Below, piece by piece: positions 51,028 through 62,462 of a DNA stretch of 64,000 nucleotides. Under the pieces are notes generated by a model that worked only from the letters and a program-made list of their open reading frames with translations, was not told the origin of the DNA and did no database searches. The position numbers were made by a program, and so were the translations under genes. How positions within the stretch are numbered: the first letter of the stretch is position 1; every line of letters starts with the position of its first letter. Source of the stretch: Metabacillus litoralis (GTDB lineage: Bacteria; Bacillota; Bacilli; Bacillales; Bacillaceae). The stretch covers positions 310,001-374,000 of the forward strand of contig NZ_VOQF01000005.1 in NCBI RefSeq assembly GCF_007994985.1, in the 5' to 3' direction.

Positions 51028-52341
51028 ATGTCAGAAAAGCAATATCGTCCAGAAACTGTTACCATTCACGGTGGATTAAAGAAAGATTCTATGACAGGTG
51101 CAAGATCTGTACCTATTTATCAATCTAATGCATATTTATTTGATAATACTGAGCATGCAGCAAACTTATTTGGACTAAAAGAGCCTGGTTACATATATAC
51201 AAGAATACATAATCCAACATCAACTGTGTTTGAGGAAAGAATTGCTCAACTAGAGGGTGGGATTGGGAGTTTAGCTGTTGCGAGTGGAATGGCAGCGATT
51301 ACACTTTCGATATTAAATATCGCTGGAGCGGGTGACGAGATTGTTTCTGCTTCAACATTATATGGTGGTACTTATAATCTTTTTGCTAACACATTACCGA
51401 AGTATGGAATCAAAACAACTTTTGTAGATCCTAAAAACCCTGAAAATTTCCGATCTGCGATAACACCAAATACTAAAGCAATTTTTGCTGAAACAATCGG
51501 CAATCCTAGTTTAGATGTTTTAGATATTGAAGCAGTTGCTGCTATTGCCCATGAAGCTGGGATACCATTAATCGTTGATAATACATTTGCAACTCCTTAC
51601 TTATGCAGGCCAATTGAACATGGTGCTGATATTGTAGTGCATTCTGCTACAAAATGGTTATTAGGTAATGGAACAACACTTGGAGGTATTATTGTAGATG
51701 GAGGGAAATTTGATTGGAATAGTCCGAAATTCCCTGGGTTTACAACACCTGATCCTAGTTACCATGATTTAGTTTACGCAGATGCCTTAGGGGAACAAGC
51801 CTATATTGTTAAAGCAAGAGTTCAATTGTTAAGAGACTTAGGCCCTGCTATTAGTCCATACAATTCCTTTCAATTTACTTTAGGTCTGGAAACCCTTCAT
51901 GTACGTATGAAAGAACATGTTTCTAATGCTAGGAAAATGGTTGAATATTTAGAGAAGCATCCAGCTGTAGAATGGGTGCTGTATCCAGAAAATGAAAACC
52001 ATCCAGCTAAGGAACTATCTGCAAAATATCTTCCTAACGGTGCAGGATCAGTTATCGTATTCGGTATTAAAGGTGGAAGAGAATCAGGAGCAAATGTAAT
52101 AAATAATATTGAATTATGGTCACATGTTGCTAATGTGGGAGATGCAAAAAGCTTAATTATTCACCCAGCGAGTACAACTCATCAGCAATTAAATAAAGAG
52201 GATCTGATAAAATCAGGTGTTACAGAAGATCTAATTCGATTATCAGTTGGTATTGAACATATTCAAGATTTAATTGAAGATCTAGATCAAGCTATCTATA
52301 AAGCAACAGGGGTTAAGGGTCTGGAGCAAGTACATTCATAA
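51028..52341 (+). CDS. metY: O-acetylhomoserine sulfhydrylase (MetY type)
   Basis: 437 residues, GGGAGGAA before the ATG; an in-frame start at 51013 is rejected. Cys/Met-metabolism PLP enzyme: PIYQSNAYLF, YTRIHNPTSTVFEERIAQLE, the PLP-stacking GGTYNLF segment, DNTFATPYLCRP and the PLP lysine in VHSATKWLLGNGTTLGG (about residue 207). The 430-440 length with the KFPGFTTPDPSYHDLVYADA insert fits O-acetylhomoserine sulfhydrylases, which use sulfide (or methanethiol) to make homocysteine or methionine. Placed next to metNIQ, giving a methionine supply locus. The B. subtilis yus region has no such gene here. Confidence 0.92.
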   Translation: MSEKQYRPETVTIHGGLKKDSMTGARSVPIYQSNAYLFDNTEHAANLFGLKEPGYIYTRIHNPTSTVFEERIAQLEGGIGSLAVASGMAAITLSILNIAGAGDEIVSASTLYGGTYNLFANTLPKYGIKTTFVDPKNPENFRSAITPNTKAIFAETIGNPSLDVLDIEAVAAIAHEAGIPLIVDNTFATPYLCRPIEHGADIVVHSATKWLLGNGTTLGGIIVDGGKFDWNSPKFPGFTTPDPSYHDLVYADALGEQAYIVKARVQLLRDLGPAISPYNSFQFTLGLETLHVRMKEHVSNARKMVEYLEKHPAVEWVLYPENENHPAKELSAKYLPNGAGSVIVFGIKGGRESGANVINNIELWSHVANVGDAKSLIIHPASTTHQQLNKEDLIKSGVTEDLIRLSVGIEHIQDLIEDLDQAIYKATGVKGLEQVHS

Positions 52342-52347
52342 GAGCAC

Positions 52348-52379
52348 AAAAAAGATGACAATTATTTGTCATCTTTTTT
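52348..52379 (+). terminator. Terminator of metY
   Basis: AAAAAAGATGACAA (52348-52361) with TTGTCATCTTTTTT (52366-52379), four-base loop. Confidence 0.92.
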
Positions 52380-52470
52380 AGTGTGTTCTTTAGAGGAACT
52401 AACTAAAGTAACTATCTCAATATAGTTATTAATTTGAATAATCAGTCTTTTTGAATGTGATTATTATTGA

Positions 52471-52500
52471 TTGACAGTAGTAAAAATCACATGATACAAT
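52471..52500 (+). promoter_or_regulatory. metNIQ promoter
   Basis: TTGACA (52471-52476), 18-bp spacer, TACAAT (52495-52500); about 50 bases before the riboswitch. Confidence 0.75.
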
Positions 52501-52557
52501 CACACTCGTATTTAAAAATATCTAAAAAAACTATCTGAATTTAATTATATATGTTTG

Positions 52558-52713
52558 TCTCTTATCAAGAGAGGTGGAGGGAAGTGCCCTATGAAACCCG
52601 GCAACCATCAACAATTGTTGAAATGGTGCCAATTCACACAAAGCTATTGCTTTGTAAGATGAGAGAAAGGTCTTTTATTATGCCTTTCTGCTCATGAGCA
52701 GAAAGGTTTTTTA
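52558..52713 (+). promoter_or_regulatory. SAM-I (S-box) riboswitch controlling metNIQ
   Basis: Conserved blocks: CTTATCAAGAGAGGTGGAGG, GCCCTATGAAACCCGGCAAC, ATGGTGCCAATTC and GATGAGAGAAAGG. P1 is TCTCTTATC (52558-52566) with GATGAGAGA (52658-52666). The expression platform is a terminator CCTTTCTGCTC (52683-52693) with GAGCAGAAAGG (52696-52706) and T6; AGAAAGG at the end of P1 can pair with CCTTTCT as antiterminator. SAM binding ends transcription before metN. Confidence 0.97.
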
Positions 52714-52751
52714 ATTACCTGAAAACGAGAAATAAGAAAGAAGGTGACATT

Positions 52752-53777
52752 ATGATTTCATTAAAATCTCTAAATAAAACCTACGAAACAAAAACAGGTC
52801 ATGTAACAGCAGTTAATAACGTTAACTTAGAGATAACTAAAGGTGAAATTTTCGGAATAATAGGCTATAGTGGTGCCGGAAAAAGTTCATTAATTCGTCT
52901 ATTAAACGGTTTGGAAAAACCAACTAGTGGAGAAGTACATGTAGCCGGAAATCAAATTAATGCAATAAGTGGTGGGAAATTAAGAAAAGCTCGTCAAGAA
53001 ATCAGCATGATTTTTCAACATTTTAATTTATTATGGTCTCGAACAGTTAGAGAAAATATCGCGTTTCCCCTAGAAATAGCTGGAGTGAAAAGTTATGCGC
53101 GAAGAAAACGTGTTGATGAACTAATTAAATTAGTGGGTCTTGAAGGACGAGAAGATGCATACCCTGCACAACTAAGCGGTGGTCAAAAGCAACGTGTTGG
53201 AATTGCTAGGGCATTAGCAAATAATCCTAAAGTTTTATTATGTGATGAAGCAACTTCAGCTCTTGATCCAGAAACAACTGATTCTATTTTAGATTTACTT
53301 GTAGATATTAATGAACGTCTAGGTTTAACGATTGTGCTGATTACACATGAAATGCATGTTATCCGTAAGATCTGCCATCGAGTTGCTGTAATGGAAAATG
53401 GTGAGGTTGTTGAACAAGGTAATGTACTTGATGTATTTAAACATCCTAAAGAAAACATTACAAAAAGGTTTGTAAAACAAATATCTGAACCAGATGAAAC
53501 GAAAGATGCAATAAGTCACATACTGGAAAATTACCATTCAGGTAAAGTTCTTCAGCTTACTTTTGTAGGTAAAGGAACTGAACTGCCCTTAATAACAAAC
53601 ATTATTAGAGCCTTTGATATTGAAGTGAATATTCTTCAAGGGAAAATCTCACAAACGCAAAGTGGCTCGTATGGGACTTTGTTTTTACATGTTGATGGTG
53701 AAACAAATGAGGTTGAACGAGCAGTTACATTCATAAAAGAACATGAAGTAGAAGTGGAGGTGCTGGTGAATGCTTGA
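52752..53777 (+). CDS. metN: Methionine ABC transporter ATP-binding protein MetN
   Basis: 341 residues (YusC in B. subtilis). Walker A GYSGAGKSS, signature LSGGQKQRVGIARALA, Walker B VLLCDEATSALDP, H-loop VLITHEMHV. The C-terminal NIL/ACT-like domain (about 265-341, LTFVGKGTELPLITNIIRAF) binds methionine and inhibits transport. AAGAAGGTGA precedes the ATG. Overlaps metI by eight bases; controlled by the SAM riboswitch. Confidence 0.97.
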   Translation: MISLKSLNKTYETKTGHVTAVNNVNLEITKGEIFGIIGYSGAGKSSLIRLLNGLEKPTSGEVHVAGNQINAISGGKLRKARQEISMIFQHFNLLWSRTVRENIAFPLEIAGVKSYARRKRVDELIKLVGLEGREDAYPAQLSGGQKQRVGIARALANNPKVLLCDEATSALDPETTDSILDLLVDINERLGLTIVLITHEMHVIRKICHRVAVMENGEVVEQGNVLDVFKHPKENITKRFVKQISEPDETKDAISHILENYHSGKVLQLTFVGKGTELPLITNIIRAFDIEVNILQGKISQTQSGSYGTLFLHVDGETNEVERAVTFIKEHEVEVEVLVNA

Positions 53778-54438
53778 TACAGTTCTCTCTAATGTTAAAT
53801 GGGAAAAGGTTTGGGAAGCTACGTACGAAACAGTTTATATGACTGGAATTTCGGTAGGTATTACATTTATTCTTGGTATAATTTTAGGTCTTTTATTATT
53901 TTTAACCGCTAAGGGCAATATATGGGATAACCGTATATTGAATACGGTACTTTCAAGTGTAGTAAATATTTTCCGTTCAATTCCATTTATTATTTTGGTT
54001 ATTCTACTATTACCATTTACTAAATTAGTAATGGGAACCATTTTAGGTGCAGATGCTGCACTACCTGCTCTGATTATTGGAGCTGCCCCTTTCTATGCTA
54101 GAATGGTAGAACTTGCTTTACGAGAAGTAGATAAAGGAGTTATTGAGGCTGCAAAATCTATGGGTGCTAAAACCTCTACAATTATGTGGAAGGTGCTTTT
54201 ACCAGAGTCAATGCCTGCAATTGTTTCAGGTATAACTGTTACTGCTATTGCTTTAGTAGGTTATACGGCTATGGCTGGTGTTGTAGGAGCAGGTGGATTA
54301 GGTGATCTTGCTTACCGTGAAGGATTCCAACGTAATAACTTTGAAGTAACAATTATTGCAACAATCTTTATTTTAATCATCGTTTTTATCATCCAGATCA
54401 TTGGAGATATTATAGTAAAAATGTTAGACAAACGTTAG
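53770..54438 (+). CDS. metI: Methionine ABC transporter permease MetI
   Basis: 222 residues (YusB), five membrane helices, binding-protein-dependent transport motif ALREVDKGVIEAAKSMGAKT (EAA loop that docks MetN) and GYTAMAGVVGAGGLGDLAYR, typical of MetI. Co-translated with metN by overlap. Imports L- and D-methionine and relatives. Confidence 0.97.
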   Translation: MLDTVLSNVKWEKVWEATYETVYMTGISVGITFILGIILGLLLFLTAKGNIWDNRILNTVLSSVVNIFRSIPFIILVILLLPFTKLVMGTILGADAALPALIIGAAPFYARMVELALREVDKGVIEAAKSMGAKTSTIMWKVLLPESMPAIVSGITVTAIALVGYTAMAGVVGAGGLGDLAYREGFQRNNFEVTIIATIFILIIVFIIQIIGDIIVKMLDKR

Positions 54439-54450
54439 GAGGAAAATTTG

Positions 54451-55293
54451 ATGAAAAAATTAATTTTATCAATAGTATTAGCAAGTTTAGCTTTTGTTTT
54501 AGCTGCTTGTGGTGGAGAAAATGAAACAAATGAGGCTACAGAAGGTAATAACCAAGCAAAAACAATAAAAATTGGGGCGACAACTGTTCCTCATGCAGAA
54601 ATTTTAGAAGAAGCAAAACCGTTATTAGCTGAAAAAGGAATTGAACTTGATATAGAAGAATTTTCTGATTACCCACTAATCAATCCTGCATTAGCAGAAG
54701 GTGATCTTGATGCGAATTACTTCCAACATGTACCTTATTTAGATAATGCCAACAAAGAAAACGATTTTGATCTACAAAATGTAGGTGCTATTCATATCGA
54801 GCCTTTCGGTGTTTATTCAAATGATTATAAATCAATCGAAGAGTTACCAGAAGGAGCAAAAATTATCATAAGTAATAACGTTGCAGAAATGGGACGTGTT
54901 TTATCTCTTTTAGAGGAAAAAGGATTAATCAAGTTAGATGAAAGTGTTGAAAAAATTAATGCAACAATAGATGATATTGTTGAAAATGAGAAAAATCTTG
55001 TAATTGAAGACAGTGTAGCACCTGAGATGTTAGCTAGTGCGTATGAAAATAACGAAGGTGATGCTGTTATTATCAATGGTAATTATGCTTTAGCAGCTGG
55101 TTTAAATCCAGCAGAAGATGCAATTGCATTAGAAGTCGGCGAAAATAACCCTTACGCTAATATTATTGTTGTTAAAAAAGGTGACGAAGATAAAGAAGAA
55201 ATTAAAGCATTAGTTGAAGTTTTAAAATCACAAGACATCAAAGAATTTATTAACAGTAAATATCCAGGATCAGTTTTACCTGTTAATGAATAA
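54451..55293 (+). CDS. metQ: Methionine-binding lipoprotein MetQ
   Basis: 280 residues (YusA); ATG at 54451 has AGGAGG eight bases upstream. Signal peptide with lipobox FVLAACG, acidic Asn/Glu-rich linker, then the NlpA/MetQ fold: KIGATTVPHAEILEEAKPLL, DYPLINPALAEGDLDANYFQ HVPYL and the end DIKEFINSKYPGSVLPV. Captures methionine outside the cell for MetNI. Last gene of the operon. Confidence 0.96.
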   Translation: MKKLILSIVLASLAFVLAACGGENETNEATEGNNQAKTIKIGATTVPHAEILEEAKPLLAEKGIELDIEEFSDYPLINPALAEGDLDANYFQHVPYLDNANKENDFDLQNVGAIHIEPFGVYSNDYKSIEELPEGAKIIISNNVAEMGRVLSLLEEKGLIKLDESVEKINATIDDIVENEKNLVIEDSVAPEMLASAYENNEGDAVIINGNYALAAGLNPAEDAIALEVGENNPYANIIVVKKGDEDKEEIKALVEVLKSQDIKEFINSKYPGSVLPVNE

Positions 55294-55314
55294 AACGATA
55301 TAAACAAATAGCAA

Positions 55315-55347
55315 AATGAAGGTGTTTTGGACACCTTCATTTTTTTA
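55315..55347 (+). terminator. Terminator of metNIQ
   Basis: AATGAAGGTGT (55315-55325) with ACACCTTCATT (55331-55341), then T. Confidence 0.93.
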
Positions 55348-55385
55348 TGTATAAATTAGCACCTTCGTATACTATCAGATGAAAT

Positions 55386-55802
55386 ATGCATACTAAAACT
55401 GATGAAAATTATGAAGAGGAGCTGCTTGATAAAATGGAACACTTTGAACCAAGAAATTCAACAGAAGCTGCTTTACACGAATATAAAAGTGGATTAGGCT
55501 TATTTACTCAAAAAATGCCTGAAATTGCGAGCCATTATAATGCTTTTACTGAAGCTTGTTTTATGGAAGGAACTCTTTCCAAAAAGGAAAAACATTTGAT
55601 TGCTCTAGGGATTGCGATAAATGCTCAAGACGAATATTGTATGATTTATCATACAAAAGGCTGTTTAGATAATGGAGCTAATGAAGAGGAAATTCTGGAA
55701 ACAATTGGTGTTACTGCAGCATTTGGTGGTGGTGCAGCCATGAGTCAGGCTGTAACTCTTGTGCAAGAATGTATTGTAGAACTAAATCAATTAAAACAGT
55801 AA
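55386..55802 (+). CDS. yurZ: Carboxymuconolactone decarboxylase-family protein YurZ
   Basis: 138 residues, helical CMD fold: [20 protein letters not shown], then [20 protein letters not shown] with Cys-x3-His (AhpD-like redox helix), and [16 protein letters not shown]. Lies between metQ and sufC exactly like yurZ of B. subtilis. Peroxidase or disulfide-reductase activity is a family guess. No clear ribosome site before the ATG at 55386; an in-frame ATG at 55434 follows GAGGAG by 13 bases and could be used instead. Confidence 0.82.
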   Translation: MHTKTDENYEEELLDKMEHFEPRNSTEAALHEYKSGLGLFTQKMPEIASHYNAFTEACFMEGTLSKKEKHLIALGIAINAQDEYCMIYHTKGCLDNGANEEEILETIGVTAAFGGGAAMSQAVTLVQECIVELNQLKQ

Positions 55803-56027
55803 GCCTGTATTCACGAGAATAAATTTGTTAAAACAGCCTAAAAAAAATGAAAATTAGAAGAATACATGAGGAAATTCGAGGAATTTTGCATATCTCTTAT
55901 TTGAGCCCGGAAATTGCTCGAATATAACTCTTTATCGTTTGTCACATAATCTTACGAGCTTTGAGTAGTTTGAATATTCTTGATAAGCTTATTACCATAA
56001 TAAATAATAAGCTGAAAGGATTGGTTC

Positions 56028-56228
56028 ATTATTCAATCGAATCAAGAAATTCTAGATCTTAACTACACAACTGAAATGGAAAAGGCAATGCATCAACGCC
56101 ATGGTGTAGGTTATGCTGAATATGCAATGAAGCATGATAAAAGAATGGAAATTGAGAAAAGTCGTGAGGAAGAATATCGTAAGAGTCAGTTAATTCATGC
56201 AGATATCGAAAGAAAAATGCATAGATAA
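56028..56228 (+). CDS. Possible 66-residue protein with an ATT start codon
   Basis: An open frame ends at 56228 and is followed after 17 bases by a good terminator. No ATG, GTG or TTG stands near the only ribosome site, AAAGGA (56015-56020); the codon at ideal spacing (seven bases) is ATT at 56028, with a second ATT at 56031. The product is hydrophilic and helical (EMEKAMHQRHGVGYAEYAMK, EIEKSREEEYRKSQ, ending ERKMHR). ATT starts are rare (infC is the known case). Alternatively translation begins at the ATG at 56076 (50 residues, no ribosome site). Family not recognised. Confidence 0.5.
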   Translation: MIQSNQEILDLNYTTEMEKAMHQRHGVGYAEYAMKHDKRMEIEKSREEEYRKSQLIHADIERKMHR

Positions 56229-56245
56229 ATGTCGTATATATTCGC

Positions 56246-56280
56246 AAAAAACCAGTCAATTATATGGCTGGTTTTTTCTT
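56246..56280 (+). terminator. Terminator of the 66-residue gene
   Basis: AAAAAACCAG (56246-56255) with CTGGTTTTTT (56268-56277), 12-base loop. Confidence 0.88.
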
Positions 56281-56287
56281 TTAGATG

Positions 56288-56514
56288 GGCTATTTTAAAG
56301 CTTTAAAGTTGATTTTTAGCAACTATGTTGATTGGAGGTGAATATATGAGACTCCTGCTTAGACGAGCGTGGCAAAGTGAGAACCACAGGCGCGCAGCTT
56401 ACAAAGGAGGCTCCCTAGGAAGAATTGACCTTATTCTTTCCCTAGGAAAAAAGGTACTTTTTTCCCGGGAAAGCGAATGCGTATAAGAAATCAACAACAA
56501 AGTTTAACAGAGCC
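56288..56514. repeat. Family A element, copy 3 (227 bp)
   Basis: Ends GGCTATTTTAAAGCTTTAAA and CAACAAAGTTTAACAGAGCC. Has ATGAGACTCCTGCTTAGACG, a mutated core ending CGCGCAGCTTAC, CCCTAGGAAGAATTGACC and GGAAAAAAGGTACTTTTTTC. 360 bases before sufC. Confidence 0.82.
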
Positions 56515-56807
56515 TTTAGATTAAATAGGGATTTGTAAATTCTTTCTAAATAATTAAGTAGCATGATTTTCTATTAAAAGCAAAAAATAAACTAGGTTGA
56601 GAAAGTAGAATCGTTTAGCATTATGTTATATAGTAGAAAAAGCTAATTTCTCTATATACATATGATAGAAACATTATTTATGAAAAGATCATAACATAAA
56701 ACAAGTGTCTCTCTTAGAAATGCTTGAAGTTTCAGGATCTTTTTAAGGTGTGTTTATTAGTAGACATTAATCGACATAATCCCAAAAGGTTGTGTTCACT
56801 TTTCATT

Positions 56808-56841
56808 TGTTATAATATTAGAATGAGAATAAAATGAGAAT
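56808..56841 (+). promoter_or_regulatory. suf operon promoter region with direct repeats
   Basis: TGTTATAAT (56808-56816) is an extended -10 box with a poor -35 around 56790. Just downstream, ATGAGAAT occurs twice (56823-56830 and 56834-56841), spaced 11 bp, one helical turn. This could be a binding site for an iron or Fe-S responsive regulator; none is identified. The rest of 56515-56807 holds nothing recognisable. Confidence 0.45.
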
Positions 56842-56873
56842 TAGTAAACTTTATATATTATGGAGGTATAGTC

Positions 56874-57659
56874 ATGGCAGGTTCTACATTAATCATTAAG
56901 GATTTACACGTTGAAATTGACGGCAAGGAAATTTTAAAAGGTGTAAATCTTGAAATAAACGGCGGAGAGTTCCATGCAATTATGGGACCTAACGGAACAG
57001 GTAAATCAACTTTATCATCAGCAATAATGGGTCACCCGAAGTATGAAGTAACAAAAGGTAGTATCACACTTGATGGTGAAGATGTTCTTGAAATGGAAGT
57101 AGACGAGCGTGGACGCGCAGGTTTATTCTTAGCTATGCAGTACCCAAGTGAAATCAGTGGTGTAACAAATGCTGATTTCTTACGTTCTTCTATTAATGCT
57201 CGTCGAGAGGAAGGCGAAGAGATTTCACTAATGAAGTTTATTCGTAAAATGGATGCGAACATGGAAGAGCTAGATATGGATCCGGACATGGCACAACGTT
57301 ATTTAAATGAAGGATTCTCTGGTGGAGAGAAAAAACGCAATGAAATTCTTCAATTAATGATGATTGAGCCAAAAATTGCAATTTTAGATGAAATTGATTC
57401 TGGTCTAGATATTGATGCGTTAAAAGTAGTTGCAAAAGGTATCAATAAAATGAGAAACGAAGAATTTGGTTGTTTAATGATCACTCACTATCAGCGTTTA
57501 TTAAACTATATTACTCCTGATAAAGTTCACGTTATGATGCAAGGTCGTGTTGTGAAATCAGGTGGTCCTGAATTAGCACAACGTCTAGAAGCAGAAGGTT
57601 ATGATTGGATTAAACAAGAACTAGGTATTGATGACGAAACTGTTGGGCAAGAAGCTTAA
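56874..57659 (+). CDS. sufC: Fe-S cluster assembly ATPase SufC
   Basis: 261 residues, GGAGG before the ATG. ABC-type ATPase with Walker A GPNGTGKST, signature FSGGEKKRNEILQL (SufC-specific), Walker B IAILDEIDSGLDIDAL and the H-loop MITHYQRLL. It forms the cytosolic SufBCD scaffold on which clusters are built. First gene of sufCDSUB, the essential Fe-S machine of Bacillus. Confidence 0.98.
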   Translation: MAGSTLIIKDLHVEIDGKEILKGVNLEINGGEFHAIMGPNGTGKSTLSSAIMGHPKYEVTKGSITLDGEDVLEMEVDERGRAGLFLAMQYPSEISGVTNADFLRSSINARREEGEEISLMKFIRKMDANMEELDMDPDMAQRYLNEGFSGGEKKRNEILQLMMIEPKIAILDEIDSGLDIDALKVVAKGINKMRNEEFGCLMITHYQRLLNYITPDKVHVMMQGRVVKSGGPELAQRLEAEGYDWIKQELGIDDETVGQEA

Positions 57660-57680
57660 GCGTAAGGGGAGGTAAGACGT

Positions 57681-60629
<2,949 letters not shown>

Positions 60630-60669
60630 GGAGAAATCCTTAAATCCAAATGAATAGGAGTGAATGTAG

Positions 60670-62067
60670 ATGGCAAAAAAAGCACCTGAAATCGGCGATT
60701 ATAAATATGGGTTTGCTGACAAAGATGTTTCCATCTTCCGTTCAGCGCGAGGATTAACGAAAGAAATCGTTGAGGAAATTTCTCGCATGAAAAAGGAACC
60801 ACAATGGATGCTAGATTTTCGTTTGAAATCTCTAGAGCATTTCTACAATATGCCAATGCCTCAATGGGGCGGTGATATGGCAGAACTTAATTTTGATGAA
60901 ATTACGTATTATGTAAAGCCATCAGAAAAATCTGAGCGTTCATGGGATGAAGTACCAGAGGAGATCAAAAACACGTTTGATAAACTTGGTATTCCAGAAG
61001 CAGAACAAAAATACTTGGCTGGTGTATCAGCACAGTACGAATCAGAAGTTGTGTATCACAACATGAAAGAAGATCTTGAGGATCTTGGTATTGTTTTCAA
61101 AGATACAGATACTGCTCTAAAAGAAAATGAAGATATTTTCCGTGAGCACTTTGGTAAAATCATTCCACCCACTGATAATAAGTTTTCTGCACTAAATTCA
61201 GCTGTATGGTCTGGTGGTTCATTCATCTATGTACCTAAAGGTATTAAAGTTGATACGCCATTACAAGCTTATTTCCGTATTAACTCTGAAAACATGGGTC
61301 AGTTTGAACGTACACTTATTATTGTTGACGAAGGCGCTCATGTACATTATGTTGAAGGATGTACGGCACCAGTTTATACAACAAACTCTCTTCATAGTGC
61401 TGTTGTTGAAATCATCGTTAAGGATGGCGGCTATTGCCGTTATACGACAATTCAAAACTGGGCAAACAACGTGTTTAACTTAGTTACAAAGCGTGCTGTT
61501 TGTGAGTCAAATGCAACAATGGAATGGATCGATGGAAACATCGGATCTAAACTTACAATGAAATATCCTGCAGTTATCCTTAAAGGTGAAGGTGCACGTG
61601 GTATGACATTATCTATTGCAATCGCTGGTAAAGGTCAGCATCAGGATGCAGGTGCAAAAATGATTCACTTAGCGCCAAATACATCTTCTACTATCGTTTC
61701 TAAATCGATCTCTAAACAAGGTGGTAAAGTAACATATAGAGGAATCGTACACTTTGGTCGTAAAGCAGACGGAGCAAGATCAAATATCGAATGTGATACT
61801 CTTATTATGGATAACCAGTCTACATCAGACACAATTCCATATAATGAAATCATGAACGATAATATCTCTCTTGAGCACGAAGCTAAGGTTTCAAAAGTAT
61901 CAGAAGAGCAATTATTCTATCTAATGAGTCGTGGTATCTCAGAAGAAGAAGCAACTGAAATGATCGTAATGGGCTTTATCGAGCCATTTACAAAAGAACT
62001 TCCAATGGAATATGCAGTTGAGATGAACCGTCTAATCAAGTTCGAGATGGAAGGTTCAATCGGTTAA
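60670..62067 (+). CDS. sufB: Fe-S cluster scaffold protein SufB
   Basis: 465 residues. Beta-helix core with [60 protein letters not shown] and [20 protein letters not shown], all typical of SufB, including the conserved Cys of NIECDTL used in cluster assembly. Last gene of the suf operon; ended by a strong terminator. Confidence 0.98.
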   Translation: MAKKAPEIGDYKYGFADKDVSIFRSARGLTKEIVEEISRMKKEPQWMLDFRLKSLEHFYNMPMPQWGGDMAELNFDEITYYVKPSEKSERSWDEVPEEIKNTFDKLGIPEAEQKYLAGVSAQYESEVVYHNMKEDLEDLGIVFKDTDTALKENEDIFREHFGKIIPPTDNKFSALNSAVWSGGSFIYVPKGIKVDTPLQAYFRINSENMGQFERTLIIVDEGAHVHYVEGCTAPVYTTNSLHSAVVEIIVKDGGYCRYTTIQNWANNVFNLVTKRAVCESNATMEWIDGNIGSKLTMKYPAVILKGEGARGMTLSIAIAGKGQHQDAGAKMIHLAPNTSSTIVSKSISKQGGKVTYRGIVHFGRKADGARSNIECDTLIMDNQSTSDTIPYNEIMNDNISLEHEAKVSKVSEEQLFYLMSRGISEEEATEMIVMGFIEPFTKELPMEYAVEMNRLIKFEMEGSIG

Positions 62068-62080
62068 TATAAATATAATG

Positions 62081-62116
62081 AAAAAGGGACTGACAGAAAA
62101 ATGTCAGTCCCTTTTT
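62081..62116 (+). terminator. Terminator of sufCDSUB
   Basis: AAAAAGGGACTGACA (62081-62095) with TGTCAGTCCCTTTTT (62102-62116), six-base loop. Confidence 0.94.
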
Positions 62117-62258
62117 CTATTTTAATCCTATAAATCCTGTCATGTGTGATATCCTTTTTCAGTCATGTTATAGTAGATTTATTATACTCTATGTGAAGAA
62201 ATCTTTTTCGAGTAAGAATACTGCTTTATTCACCTTAAATGAGGAAATAGCCTATTTT

Positions 62259-62420
62259 ATAAAGGCTCTTTTCTGAAAGGTTGTTGCTAACTAACCAAAA
62301 TATGCAGTAGAAACAGTGTTTTTTCGCATAAAGGCTCTTTTTTGTGAAGAAAAGATGCCACTAGACTTAATACAATGCTGTTTTCTGCGGGTATTTATAA
62401 GCAACAAAACAGCCTTTATG
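62259..62420. repeat. Dispersed palindromic element family C, copy 2
   Basis: 162 bp with terminal inverted repeats ATAAAGGCTCTTTTCTGAAA and AACAAAACAGCCTTTAT. The inside GAAACAGTGTTTT, CGCATAAA, AAAAGATGCCACTAGACT and ATGCTGTTTTCT is shared with 32499-32669. It lies between sufB and yunF. The flanking parts of 62117-62462 show nothing else. Confidence 0.78.
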
Positions 62421-62462
62421 AAAAAAGACGATTGTTTCATACTAGTATAGAGGATGATTTTT

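Noticed and set aside
55850-55960. Fourth 20-bp periodic array after yurZ
   Set aside because: Some GAGGAAATTCGAGGAATTTT-like repetition and a TTTGTCACATAATCT stretch are visible, but no stable period could be counted.
56823-56841. Fur or PerR box before sufC
   Set aside because: The TGAGAAT motifs are direct, not inverted, repeats and do not form a 7-1-7 box.
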